Below, in pieces: positions 12,273 through 24,100 of a DNA stretch of 64,000 nucleotides. The DNA lies in NCBI GenBank assembly GCA_033065855.1, contig JAVXUO010000599.1:1-64000 (forward strand), written 5' to 3'. The notes beneath the pieces were generated by a model that worked only from the letters and a program-made list of their open reading frames with translations, was not told the DNA's origin and ran no database searches. The stretch comes from Escallonia rubra. Lineage: Eukaryota; Streptophyta; Magnoliopsida; Escalloniales; Escalloniaceae. How positions within the stretch are numbered: the stretch's first letter is position 1; every line of letters starts with the position of its first letter. Position numbers and translations under genes: made by a program.

Positions 12273-13517
12273 TGTTGACCTAAAAGGTCTAGATCCATTA
12301 TTTTGATGATCCTAAGATTATTGTTCTGACATTAATCTAACAATGTTATTAAGTATGATTTTAGGATCAACCATAGCATGGACAAATCTTTGGACTTAGA
12401 CTAGGTTTATTTTCTTTCATTGTAATATATCTTAAGTTAAGCCTTCTTAAAGATCTACCAGAAAATAAAAAAGGACAAAACCAAGAACTTTTACCTGAAT
12501 TTTTTTTTCATTCGAAGTTTTCTCAAAATATTCGATCAAAGTCATCAGAAATTTCGTTGTTGTAACTTAAAAATTTTCTATTCAAAAAAATTTCATTTTT
12601 CATTCGAAGTCATCCTTTCATTCGAAGGAAATCTTGTTTCAATCGAAGGAATCCTTCAGTCTTCATTTATCTGGATTTAAATTTGTTTTCATTGGAAGCT
12701 AATGGTTTTTCATTCGAAGAAAAAGTTTTCATTCGAAGCCTATGCTTCGAAGCCTATGTTTTTCATTCGATTGAATCTTTCAGTAGCACTAAAATATCTC
12801 TGCTCTTCTAATTGTTTCAAATGAATCTTGCATTCATTCGACCAAATCCTTTAGAGGTATCTTTACACTACTTGAATGTAATTCCTCCGAATGATTTTAT
12901 ACATTCATTCGAATTATTTATTTTAAAATAATCTTTGTGTTATCCCTTTAAATACTTGGCAACAGTCATATTCTTTCTAGTACAAAAAGGACCCTTAGAG
13001 AGTTTACTTTTAACTTTTTTAATCTCTGAAAAATCTCTCATTTTTTTCAAAAAGTCTCTCTTAACATATTCATACATCTCTATACAATTCTTTGAGTGAG
13101 TTCTTTGTTTAAGATCTTGAAAAACAAGCTTCTTGGTTAAGTTCATTAGGTTCAGATTTTCCCACCTAAGAAAGCTTAGCTCATCAGTCTTCATTGTAAT
13201 ATCTACTCACTGAGCAGTGTGAATTGTATTTCAATTGTATTCTTCATTTCAATTGTAATTGATGGAAACCTTGAAGAGGTTTCAGATCTGTACTGAGATT
13301 TAAGCTAGCACCCGAAGCAAACTGATTAGTGGAAGGCTCGAGTAGGTCTCCCTTGTGTGGAGTGCTCGGGGACTGGACATAGACAGGTAGGGCCAAACCA
13401 GTAGAAATCTTTGTTTCAATTTGTGATTGATGTTATCTTGTTAGCTAATTTTTTAAATTTCTTATTAGAGCTATAAACACCTATTCACTGCCCCTCTAAA
13501 TTGTTTAGAGACCTACA
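12273..13517 (+). repeat. Copia-1 3' LTR (1,245 bp)
   Basis: Starts TGTTGACC and ends CTACA, directly followed by the cacct duplication. Substitutions against the 5' LTR are spread along its length. Confidence 0.9.
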
Positions 13518-13522
13518 CACCT
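13518..13522. repeat. Target-site duplication of copia-1, right
   Basis: 'cacct', identical to 3822-3826. Confidence 0.9.
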
Positions 13523-15873
13523 ATCTTGCACCCTTTGTACAAACCCATTAAATCTCTCCCTCTTTTTAACTACAATATCCATATTAATCTCGAGATATTT
13601 CCCAAAATCCTATTTCTCCCTAAACTCGAGTTCTTGTTATATCGATGACCTCATCTCCACTGAAGCAATATGGCTAATTGTGAGGCTAGATTTTTGCCAA
13701 TTGATACGCTGTCTAAACATCAAACAACAATTTTTCAGACTGATCGAACATCAGTGATACTCTGAAAAACATTACTGGGTAATCTCATAAATATATAAAT
13801 GTCATCGGCATACATTAAGTACATGATAACAGGAGATAACTTTCCTGCTTTAATGCCTTGTATTTTACCTTGCTGTTCCGCCTCCATTAGCCCCATGGAT
13901 AAGAATTTTGAACAGAGAATGAACATAAAAGGAGATAAAGTGTCCCCTTCCTGAATGTGCCAACTTGGTTTAAAAGGAGCCGTAAAAGCTCTGCTAATCA
14001 AGATCGAGTAAGAAACTGAAGTTACAAATTGAGAAACAAGATTGACCAGAATTATGGAAAGCCAGAGTAAGAAGAACCTATTGCAGAAAGTCCCATCGCA
14101 CCTGTCGAAGGCTTTACTCATATCTAAGTTGAGGGTGATAAAACTACACCTCCTCTCTTCCTTTGCCGGACACAGTCAGCAAGTTCATGGACAAGCATGA
14201 CATTATCGGAAAGGCTTCTCCCAGAGACAAATGCATTCTAAAAGTATGAAACTATGTCGCTCATTACAGGAGTCATTCTCATGACTAGAACTTTAGAAAC
14301 GACCTTGTAAATTACATTACATAGACTAATGGGACGAAAGTTCGTAGGTGTTTCTGGAGGATGCTTATTAGGAATTAAGGTAATAAATGATTAGTTGACC
14401 TCTGAAAGCATTCAGCCTAAATTAAAAAGGAGAGAACTGCACGAGTGACCAAAGTACCCATGACTGCCCAACATTTCTGATAAATAACATCAGGAATGCC
14501 ATTAGGTGCTGGGGCTTTCATTCTTCGTATTCAAAGACTTCCTTCTTTATTTCCTATAGTGTAAATGATTGTCTAAGAAGCGACATATGAGAGGAAGAAA
14601 AAAATGAAAGGAAAATTGCTGCAAAAACAATCTGATTGAATCAACATTCGATAAAGGAGGATCACTCGAGAAGAACAATTGCTTGACATATTCAACAGTA
14701 AGGGATCTTATTGAGTCCTTATCTGAAATTAGCAATCCGCTACTATTCTTAAGGGATGCGATTTGATTAGACCTATGACAAATAATTGTAGAGGTGTGAA
14801 AAAGTTTCGTATTTTTGCCCCCTGGTCCAACCATTCAATCTTAGCCTTCCGGGCCCAGAAAGCTCCTTTACATTTCAGAGAATCCAATTTACCACGCAGA
14901 AAAAACTCCTTTTGACAACTATCCTGTGATAACTGACACCCTTCTTGAAAGATCAACAACTACTGTTGAATCTCTTTAATCTGAGTTTGCAGTTCCCTAA
15001 AGTGGCATTACTCCATCCCGTAAAACTCTGAGCGACAGTTTGCTCTTACTCATGATTTGGAAAAGAGGAGAGCCAACTGAAGGCAAAAGTAAAACATTTC
15101 TAATTACCATAAAAATATGAGGAGATGAAAACCACATTGCTTGAAATCATCGAGGTAAATGACACTTATGACTGAGTGGACTAGTATCACATAAAATTGG
15201 GGCATGATCCGATCTCTAGATAGTTATATTCCTGTCTACCCATGTGAGTAATGCACAATAGAAGCTGGAAAGGCCAAAACTCGGTCCAACTTTTCATAAA
15301 CAAAACCCCTACCAGGTGGTCCCCGAACCCATGTGAACAAATGAGCATCTTAGCAGACATCAGATAGACCAAAAGACTCTAGGAAATCCCTTAGCGATTG
15401 AGCACTGAGGATTATAGTAGAGTTTCGACCCGATTTGTCATCAGGCGTCAACACCTGATTGAAATCACCGCATAAACAGAAAGACCCAGGAAGCAGAGAT
15501 AAAATAGAGGTAATGTAACTCCAAGTTGCAGCCCGACTCTGTACCTGAGTATGCCCGTATACAAAGCCATAATAAACGAGAGTATTATCTAATCCCTTGT
15601 ATGAGGTTAAAATAAAGTTTTTATGCACCAAACCCACCAACAAAGGATTAGAAGTAAGCCAACCAAACCATAATCCACCACTTAGCCCAACTGGATCAAC
15701 CCGACAAAATTACTGTAACCCAATTTCCAAAACCGAACTCTTACTTTAGAAAACAACATTTTTTATTCCATAAAGATATCTACATCAGGATTGTACTTGC
15801 GAATCAAACCAGTTGTTGTACAAACTGTGGTATCCTGACCCATGCCACCATAGTTCCAGCGAAGAAGTCTCAT
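13523..15873 (-). pseudogene. LINE-1 ORF2, N-terminal part: endonuclease and reverse transcriptase
   Basis: An ATG at 15873 (minus) opens 'MRLLRWNYGGMGQDTT', the usual start of the plant L1 apurinic-type endonuclease, which nicks the target DNA. 'CGDFNQVLTP' near 15450 and the EN C-terminal block near 15200-15370 follow. RT begins near 14950. 'MSKAFDR' (about 14100), 'GDTLSPFMFILCSKFLS' (about 13900) and the catalytic 'YADDI' (about 13800) mark the palm. The frame then continues, across copia-1, into 3826. Numerous stops and frameshifts, for example around 14130-14550 and 15370, make it dead. Confidence 0.85.
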
Positions 15874-17178
15874 TGTGAGACCCGTGGTTAATATGGCCCA
15901 ACCACCAATGCCTCAATTTGTATTACAGAAGTATTCTGAGGGGCCACAGTAACACTTAAAAAATATCCTAAACGAGCAAGCCAATCGAAATCATACTGTC
16001 ATTCAATAATTTGCAAGCCTCTAATTTGTTACACCCCTTCCAGTTAATCATAAAACTAAGAAGCCGATGATTTGAATTGAAAACCAAGGCAATAGAAGCA
16101 ACATCTATTCCGAAAAGCAAATCTAACAGAATCGGAAGAGCAAGTAGAGTGAGACACATTTAGAGGATGATCCGAGCGTAACACCTCAAATGAGGGAGCT
16201 TTTCTGAGAGTAGTGATTAGGTCCAAGGCATCCACAACTTCCTCCCTATCCATTTTCTATAAGCCTACGGAAGACAAAGTGTTTGCCTCCGAGTTTTGAC
16301 TATTTTTGGATAGACACAATCCGTTGATCAATAGTTATTGTCCCCAGTCTTTGCGACGATCACGTAACCTTTTTAAGCTTTTCTCCTCCTCGCAATCGAG
16401 CATATTGCAATCTCTCCTTTTCAAACTCAAACTGGAGGGCCTTGAAGAAACTAAAGATATTCCAGAAGTTTCCCGGTGAATCGGTTTCCCCTATACCATG
16501 CTCTCCAGAAAACCATCAACTTGACTAAAATTTTTTGCATTTTTGATGTGAAATTCTTTACGGTAGAAGAATCTGGAACACGATACTTACTTTATTGGAA
16601 GTCAATGTAACTGAAGAAAGAGAAGAATAGATAGTCAAAGCTTCCACTCAGTTATTAGTCCATTCAATCCGAAGCACATAGTCCTACGGTTGCTAAGCAC
16701 ATTGAAGCATCTGAAGCAAATTGTCACTATTTCCATGGGTATTGCTACTTGAGTCAGAAGACTAATCTGGCACTCGAAGTATGAAACCGGGGGGAGAAGA
16801 AAGAGAGGCCTTGATAGAGGTTTCGTCTTGCCAGTATCTCGTTGTGACGGTCCTGCCTCCGTGTCAAAGGTGCGATGGGCCACTATCTCAAGATGGGTGC
16901 TATATTGATTAAAGATCCCTTCTGCATATTTGATTGAAAGTCCATTAACTTCATGTTGGGCCGAATCCAAGGCAACTGGACTAATTAGCATATCAAAGAT
17001 ATGTTCATAGGCCTAATTGCCCTTTTCCAATAAAAGGCCTAAGAATCTGACTCAAAATCCCACCCAGAACAAATGAGCGGCCCAATACATTTTGACCCGT
17101 GTCTTCCACCTTATCCAACGGAGCATCCGATAAGACCAACTCTTCCATATTTCCGCTCTGGAAGTCCAAATCTGCCAA

Positions 17179-17183
17179 CATAT
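17179..17183. repeat. Target-site duplication of the solo family A LTR, left
   Basis: 'catat', identical to 17845-17849. Confidence 0.85.
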
Positions 17184-17844
17184 TGTTGACTTTAAGAGTC
17201 AATATTTATTATTTTGATGATTCCAAGATTATTGCTCTTAATATTAATCTAAATATGCTATTAAGAATGATTTCAGGACTTATCATAGCATGGAAGATTC
17301 TCTGATTAAAGACCTTGGTTTCGATGGACTTGGACTTAGTATGGGTTTCTTCAGTTGTAATCAATCAAATCTAAGCTTTCTTAAAGATCTTCCAGAAAAC
17401 CAGAAAAGACCAAACCAAGATGTATTTTGAAGGTTTTTTAATCGAAGGGAAAAGTCTCTTTTCGACTGAATTCTTCAGTCGTAAAATGTTCATTTCTCAT
17501 TTATCTTTCATTCGACAGAAAATAATTTTTCATTCGACTAAATCTTTCATAAAGGAATGTGTATTGTATTTCAATCGTAAATCTTCTTTTCACTTGTAAT
17601 CGTTGAAAACCTTGAAGGGTTTTGGATCTATACTGTGGTTTTAGCTAGCACCCGAAGCTAGCTGCTTAGTGAAAGGCTTGAGTAGGTCTCCATTGTGTGG
17701 AATGCTCGGGGACCGGACCTAGGCAGGTGAGGCCGAACCAATATAAATTCTTGTGTCGATCCGTACTTACTGTTTCTGTTATTACTTTGTCAGTTAAGTT
17801 TTTTAATTTCTGCTTAAAGCTGTAAACACCTATTCACCCCCACA
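17184..17844 (+). mobile_element. Solo LTR, copia family A, in LINE-1 ORF1
   Basis: It starts TGTTGACTTTAAGAG and shares long blocks with the copia-1 LTR, such as 'tattttgatgattccaag' and the 'cggggaccggacctagg' block near 17710. It ends CACCCCCACA, followed by the same 5-bp duplication. At 661 bp it is about half the length of the copia-1 LTR. The middle and extreme end are shorter, so it is either a short variant or internally deleted. It is the usual footprint of LTR-LTR recombination. Confidence 0.85.
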
Positions 17845-17849
17845 CATAT
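17845..17849. repeat. Target-site duplication of the solo family A LTR, right
   Basis: 'catat', identical to 17179-17183. Confidence 0.85.
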
Positions 17850-19455
17850 GAGCTGACTTTGCACCTGGCATTGGTAACTCAACACTTTCAGTTTGATGTC
17901 AAGGTGAGCTGTGCCCAGCACATGCAACGAATCAATCAATGCCACCTCGTCACCTTCTTTAGATCCCTCATCGACGATGCCTAAAAGTCCATCAGATACC
18001 TTCGCCGCCACTGCACCATAATTGGAAAGTGAGAGTAGCGAATTACTACTGTCAGTTGAGAAATACATATTTGGCATAAGAATCCGAGGAGTTCATCTCT
18101 GATGTGTTGGCCAGAATAACCAGTATCCCATCCACTTCAATGATTAAATCCTTCAACGTATCCACACTAGACCCTCTGTCCGTTCCATACACTAATTCAG
18201 GTCGTTCATCGGAATCAACAAGAATTAATCGAGTAGTCCATGCCATACACTAGACCCTCTATCCGTTCCATACGCTAATCCAGTTTGTATTAGCAAAAGC
18301 ATGAAATTTCATCCTGAACATGGCTTCTTTCTGTAGGCCATCATGGCTATCATTTCCTCTGATGCATATCAGAGAGAGGTAATCTCCAGTCGATCTCGCA
18401 CCACCCGAAATAGAAGCCAACATGTATTGATACCATGACCAATCACCACACATCGATAACAAACATGAAATATCTTCTCAAATCTAGCATGTATCCAATG
18501 AGAGACACCATGATCGGTTCTAACAAAGATACCTAAAATAAGAAGATCATCAATTCTAACTCGGACTAACACTCCAAAGTAGTCCCGACGCTGTTGCCGA
18601 ATTGGTAACCGGCAATCTCCAACAACCTTCCAAATGCATTACTTAGAGGTCTATCCATAGAAGAATAACTCAAATCATACAAGATGAAGCTCTACTCGTA
18701 AGCCCATCGAATTAAACTCAATTTGCTCAATTGCCATTATCGGTTGCCAATGCTGTAAGAGCAGTAGAGTTCCCCGTACATTTCACGGGCTATCCTGAAA
18801 CACTAGCTCCATATTTGATCTAACTTTAAAATGGAAAGCGAAAAGCCTTCCAAAAGCCTCGACAATCATGCTATCCTGCAGGTTCCAAAAGTTATCCACC
18901 ACACGTTGAATGAATTGGCCAGAGACTTGTTAAGTATCAAATATATGGCCAATTAGCGTATTCACCCATAGTTGTTGCCTTGGAACTACCAGTTCTGGGT
19001 TGAGAATCAGAAGACGCCCCTATCGAGCTAGGCTATACGGTGACTCCAAATAGTCAGAATCCACACACTCAGATGCCATATTTCCAGAACTCACCTAACA
19101 CTCACAACTCACAAACCTAGAATTATACCTAAAGCTAAGAACGACCACATTCACACACTTAAACATAGACAGCCACAAGCAAAGCTTAAGGAAAATCTTC
19201 TCCAACTTCAACTCGGAGGAACTATTGAAGGTCTGCAAAACGACCGCTTCCATTGCATCTATACGTTAATCACCAATCAAGATCTGACGTACGGAGAGAA
19301 GAATGATTTGATAAGAGAAAGGAGTTGAAAGAAAAGAAAGGATCGGAGCAAAGAGTTGGGAGTCGCACTCAGTTTCGCCCCACTAGCTGGTCAAGAAACT
19401 CACAAAAAAACTCACTCGATTTTGTTTAAGGAATCTAAGAATCAATTACAGGGCA

Positions 19456-19472
19456 CTTAAGTTTTTCAAGTT
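19456..19472. repeat. Target-site duplication of LINE-1, 5' side
   Basis: Reads 'cttaagtttttcaagtt' and matches 1533-1549 at 15 of 17 positions. It marks the 5' end of the LINE, about 200 bp upstream of the ORF1 start on the minus strand. Confidence 0.75.
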
Positions 19473-19698
19473 TGGATGCTGTCATTTTTGGATGAAATTC
19501 TAATGAGTTGCCATAAAATGGGCATTGCCAATGGCATCATCATCACATTCCACCTTCGTGGCCATCACTACTGAGCTCTTTCTTTTTGTGACCATTACCA
19601 ACTGCCAAAACCTACCAATTTCATAAAATTCATGCCCATCACGATCATAATTCTGCAAGAACTCCTTTTATAGTCCATCACCATCTTCAACCATAAGT
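19473..19698. other. Short intergenic stretch between LINE-1 and the copia remnant
   Basis: No gene, RNA or repeat was recognised here. Confidence 0.4.
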
Positions 19699-20350
19699 TG
19701 TTGGAAATAATTAAAAACAATTACAAATAACCTAAATAGGATAAGGTAGATATAAGCATGAGCGAGCGCAAATGAGGCCGCTTTCTTCAAACAATTCGAG
19801 TTCCATTTGGATAATCATCAAGTGCAGAAAGGTTTTGATGCATAGCGTCACAGATACAAGAACCCAACTTGACCTGTTACTTCAATCTTTTTTCTACACA
19901 AGTGAACTATGCTTTTTACTCGATACACTATGAAGATCCCAGAATTATAAGTTTTAAAAATCATCAACAAGTGTAAGATATACATTTTAACTTAAGAAAA
20001 ACATAGAAATAGTGAGTTAGGAGGCTAAGGTTAAACACAAATATAGCCATAAAAAATAGGTTACAAAATGCTAATTATAAAGTTTATTTTAGCTAAATAA
20101 ATTCAATAATAAAAAATATGAACATTGGAAATGAATACAAAAAACAACTAAGATGCCAAGGAGTTCTTGTATGTATACTCCTTAGAGGTTTTCGTTAAAA
20201 AGAACCAATGTGGCTGAAGTGCTTCCAAAATGTATAGGCGTGTAAAAGAAGGAAGTCTTTTCAATATGGGACTAAAGTATATGAAGGATTCTCACAGAAC
20301 TCTACTCCTTTATAAAAGAAATGAGAATTTTCCATTAACATACTCCAACA
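19699..20350 (-). repeat. Probable 3' LTR of the old copia remnant (652 bp)
   Basis: Read on the minus strand it begins TGTTGGAGTATG after a purine-rich 'aaaataagtggagaac' and ends ATTTCCAACA, giving matched TGTTGG/CCAACA termini. It lies at the expected distance downstream of the RNase H remnant. There is no partner LTR in the window to confirm it. Confidence 0.6.
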
Positions 20351-21424
20351 GTTCTCCACTTATTTTCATTTGGCTTAATCGTACGATGAAAGTGGCTCTA
20401 ACTTGAAACCTTCACTTTAGCATTTTGATCTTCTCATACTAGAGTCAATGTGATTCCCATCAAACGTGAGAATCTTGTGCATTAGGAAAGTGGCCCTACC
20501 GTACAATGTTACTTTAGTTTTTAGTCTTCTAGTATAAGAGCCAAAGTGGACTTAGGCTTGAAACAATGGCTACATGAGAACAAATAGAAGCCCATTACAC
20601 ATATGAGACTCAAAATATCTTATAACAAGCTTCATAAGCTAGCAGTTGTAGCCATGCGTTGTATCCAAACAAGTGCTCTAGAGAATTACCCCAAATCTAT
20701 TTGACAGTGGCCCCATTTCCACACTCATAAGTGAGTTTTATCATTGATGGTCTTGTAGCTAATACACCCCACCGATATGACTATATGACTCATTAAGAAA
20801 TTATAAAGAATCTCAACCTCTATTTCCGTTACGAGAAACATGTACTTATGCCATCAGACAAAATGGAACATATAAAATGAAGTCAGTCTATAATTTGTTA
20901 GTCCTCTTACCTAGTTCTTTGCATCTACAGTTCCTGGAGGTCGTCTCCTTATTGATGACTAATACAATATTGGGCTTGAGTCCTATCCCCTTCGATGTAT
21001 TCCATATCTTTTCTCTAAAAAGAGCTTATCTGACTGGATCAGGAATTACCCGATGAAACTAATCAATATTGATTGCATATTTGCTAAAATAAGATCTCAC
21101 AATACATTAATGTTTTGTTTTCACATGTCTGGATCTACAATTATGATATTCTCTTTGCACTATACTTATTGATGCGCTGTTGTTAGAATGGATTAGGATA
21201 TCCGACACTAGCTTTTCGAACGTAAGCATCTCTAACAATCAATCACGTAGTAAGCCTACCTCTTCACTTGCAAAAGCGAAAGCAATAAGTTTATCTTCCA
21301 TGTTAGGTTTGACGGTATATTTTTTTTCAATTTTTTTAACGTGTAGCTCCACCACGTATTATGAACATATAGCCTATCGCGGGCATGAAATCTTTGAATT
21401 ACGAATTCCAATCTGCACCAAATC

Positions 21425-21430
<6 letters not shown>

Positions 21431-21457
<27 letters not shown>
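21431..21457. repeat. (TA)n microsatellite
   Basis: Uninterrupted TA dinucleotides just inside the 5' end of the Helitron. Confidence 0.9.
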
Positions 21458-21462
<5 letters not shown>

Positions 21463-21596
21463 AAAGCCGAAGCTGAGAGAATGTTGTTCAGTCATTGCTT
21501 ACTTGGACATTCTCTTACTTCGCCACGTGGACTCTCCTATTTTGAATTTTTAAAATATTTTAACTTTACTTATCTTTGTAATAATGAGTTGGAATC

Positions 21597-21634
<38 letters not shown>

Positions 21635-21650
21635 ACTCACTCACTCAATT
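21597..21650. repeat. (TC)n followed by (CACT)n microsatellite
   Basis: A long TC run passes into several 'cact' units, inside the Helitron. Open frames through it read Ser/Leu repeats and are not genes. Confidence 0.9.
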
Positions 21651-24100
21651 TGATTGAATTCATTCTTTCCAAATTCAACCAATTATATAGATTTTACACT
21701 TCTCTCTCTCTCTTTTATGTCAACACGTCCCACTCAAAAATTTTATTTATATTTTTACAATTTCATTAATTCCTAGATTGTGGCAAAAGTAATTCTCTAT
21801 ATATTCTATTTTATTTTTAATATTTTTTATTGTTTAGAAAAATATAATATTCTCGATCAGTTTTTTTCTTAAACTACTATAATCTCCTTCCTTTTATTTT
21901 AGTACAAGTTTTATATATTGTTTACTCTCTCATTTTTTTTTTCAATCATTTATTATGTATTGTTACTTTTTTTTGTGGTCTTGAGTAATACAACTTCAAC
22001 ACACGAGTTATTATTATTACTATTATCATTACAATTGCTATTAGTTAAGATAAACTATTTCTATTATTTCATATAGTATTTTTCATCTTCATTAGTCACT
22101 AATAACTAACAATTATTACTCAAGTCCATTTTTAACGATAAAAATTGGTAGAAGAACTCATATAAAAAGGTAAAAATAAATTTTTAATTATCTTATTGTC
22201 ACTTGTAATTTTGTAATTGTTATTAGGTATTCAAATACGAAATTTCACAATAAGTATTTTGGTAGATGTTACTTCCGTGTGTAACGCACGAGATCAAAAC
22301 TAGTCCTTTGATACATCAAATGATAGTTAAGATAGTTATTTTAACATAATTCCTCATACGATACATGACTTTCCAATGTTCACAATTACCTTTACTTGTA
22401 AATCTACTAAGAATACCAATAGCATGTTCATATATGATGCCTTGCACAAATAGTAGCGTATAAGACTACCAATTACGTTAGTGTATTCTTTTGGTCCATA
22501 ATACCAACCTCATGCTCATTAGGATAAAAATGAGCATGAGGATCAAAAGGAGTGCAACAGTTTTGTAATCAAAATATTTGTATCTTTAAAAAATTTCTCA
22601 CACAGTGATATTGGTGAAATTATTATTCTATCATGAGTCATCACAAATTTTCTTACCAAGAATAACATATGCATTACCCAAATCTTTCACTTCAAAATTC
22701 ATATTGGACAAAGATTTGGTAAACTTAATTATTTTCATGCAAGTGCCAATAATTATAACATTATCCATATCATTTCCAGATTTACATTAAAGTATTTATC
22801 ACTTTCATTTGCTTTATATAAAAGACTAGAACACGTTTTGGAGCCTGTTTAAACCCATATAAGGATCTAGTCAACTCTCACACATTGCTCTCATGGCCTT
22901 GTTGCACATAACCTTATCGTTGGTTTTATATAATCCTTCTTCAAAATTTTCTATTTAGGAAGGCTATTTTAACATCCATTTGGCGAATCTCAAAATTATG
23001 GATTGGTGCAATTGCAATTAAAAGCTTAATGGATGTTATTCCAGTGACATATATGAGAAGGTATTAAAAAACATCAATGTTCTCTCATTGTTTGAACCCA
23101 TTTGTACTAACCTTGTTTATTTTGACCACCGACATCATCATGCTTGAGCTTTTCCTTAAAATCTATTTACGGCCTGTGAGTTTACAACTTGAAGGTGAAT
23201 CAACTAACTTTTATGTTCTATTGGCCATTAGATACTCAACTTCATTCTTGATGGCTTTTGACCATAGGACACAGTCTTGTAAGGATGAGACTATTTTAGT
23301 GTTATAGCACTTCTCGCAACATTATAAACAAGATAGTCGAGACCAAAGTCTTTTTGTGCCCCTTATGTGTGCTTACCTATGTTCTAGGTTTTCTAAGTTG
23401 GAAGGTTGGGATGAGCTAGCATCCTGCCAAGGTTAGATGACTCTAAAGGCATTTACTTTGTCACCCCACTATCTTTAGTCTTAAGGAAATATAGCTACAT
23501 GAAAGATAATATCCATAGGTTCAATCATAACATTATTCTCAAGATCAAGAATCGTATAGACTAGACTATTGAGGGCATACCCAACATGGTACAACGTGGA
23601 GCTTTAGCTCTCAAGGCTCGGGTTATCGGGTCAGGAGTTGGCCTATTACTTAGGTTAAATGGTTGACTGCAACCCCACTAAGGCTAGGTGCACCCCTAAA
23701 CTCTTAAGTGTTACATCTATGGTTTTCTAATGATAAGGTTTTAAGGATTTTATTTCAAGATATTTCATCTAGGGCATAGATTGTGGTTAAGAGAGCTTCA
23801 TCGAAAGTTTATGAGGTGTACTATAGTTGGCATATTACCAGGAGCATGCAGATAAGAAGAGGTAGTATAATGAACCATCCATTTATCTGATTAGGCCTAG
23901 GGAATTATATTTATTACCTCAATTACTCATCAACCTTGGACTCATTTTATCAAAATAATTGACCATTCCTAAGATTAAAAAAAATTGTAATTATTTCAAA
24001 AGCATCATTCTGATTTTTCATGATATAGACTTTGCATTATCTTTAAAGCCATCTCTAAAAGTGATAAAATATATTTTTCGTAACATGTCAAAATGCCTTG

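Larger units (their letters stand above)
3827..13517 (+). mobile_element. Copia-1: Ty1/copia retrotransposon, family A, old and heavily broken
   Basis: Complete in outline: 5' LTR, primer-binding site, gag, protease, integrase, RT, RNase H, an extra reading-frame region, polypurine tract, 3' LTR and a 5-bp duplication (cacct). Total 9,691 bp. Integrase lies before RT, which is the Ty1/copia order. The long LTRs, UBN2-type gag, Met-tRNA priming and extra downstream region suggest the Sirevirus (SIRE/Maximus) lineage. The LTRs look roughly 90 percent identical by eye, so it is clearly older than copia-2. The coding part carries on the order of fifteen or more breaks and is a fossil. It lies inside LINE-1 ORF2. 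Confidence 0.92.
15874..19253 (-). pseudogene. LINE-1 ORF1 (RNA-binding protein) and ORF1-ORF2 spacer, split by a solo LTR
   Basis: ATG at 19253 (minus, 'MEAVVLQTF') is the best start, close to the element 5' end. Residues near 18700-19000 resemble the DUF4283 RNA-binding domain of plant L1 ORF1 ('TLLLLQHWQP'). A CX2CX4HX4C knuckle follows at about 18417-18462. ORF1 would coat LINE RNA. The C-terminal part is low in recognisable motifs and is interrupted at 17184-17844 by the solo LTR. A local 83-bp spaced duplication (starting at 18165 and 18248) lies inside ORF1. The frame has many stops. The exact ORF1 end is uncertain. Confidence 0.7.
1550..19455 (-). mobile_element. LINE-1: L1-type non-LTR retrotransposon, near full length, split by three insertions
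   Basis: On the minus strand the parts are in the right order: 5' UTR, ORF1 with a CCHC knuckle, an ORF2 endonuclease start, reverse transcriptase, a zinc-binding C-terminal region, and a poly-A seen as ten T at 1551-1560. The element is bounded by a 17-bp target duplication, 15 of 17 matching. Removing the MITE, copia-1 and the solo LTR with their duplications leaves about 7.2 kb, plausible for a full-length plant L1. The reading frame runs from 13523 straight into 3826 across the copia-1 site, which shows the two halves were one element. Many stops and frameshifts make it dead. Its insertions and diverged target duplication make it the oldest layer of this block. Confidence 0.85.
21423..22303 (+). 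mobile_element. Non-autonomous Helitron (881 bp)
   Basis: It begins TCTAATTTTATATATA and ends CTAG after a small hairpin ('CGTGTG TAA CGCACG', 22276-22290) about 10 bp from the terminus. It sits exactly between an A (21422) and a T (22304). A 5' TC, a 3' hairpin plus CTRR and A/T insertion without target duplication are the Helitron diagnostics. It has no Rep/helicase. The copia RNase H remnant continues on both sides, so it inserted into that fossil. Confidence 0.75.
19699..24100 (-). mobile_element. Old Ty1/copia remnant (fossil), split by a Helitron
   Basis: Heavily decayed minus-strand copia. Integrase-like sequence lies near 23880-24080 and RT near 22550-23320, including blocks resembling 'MDVKTAFLN' and 'LYGLKQAP'. 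RNase H follows near 21000-21420 and 22304-22500, and a 3' LTR ends the element. No 5' LTR, gag or primer site was found, so it is truncated at its 5' side. There are dozens of breaks. It looks much older than copia-1 to copia-4 and is a different copia lineage, since its LTR is short and unlike families A and B. The left boundary rests on the LTR end call; the right boundary is approximate. Confidence 0.75.
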
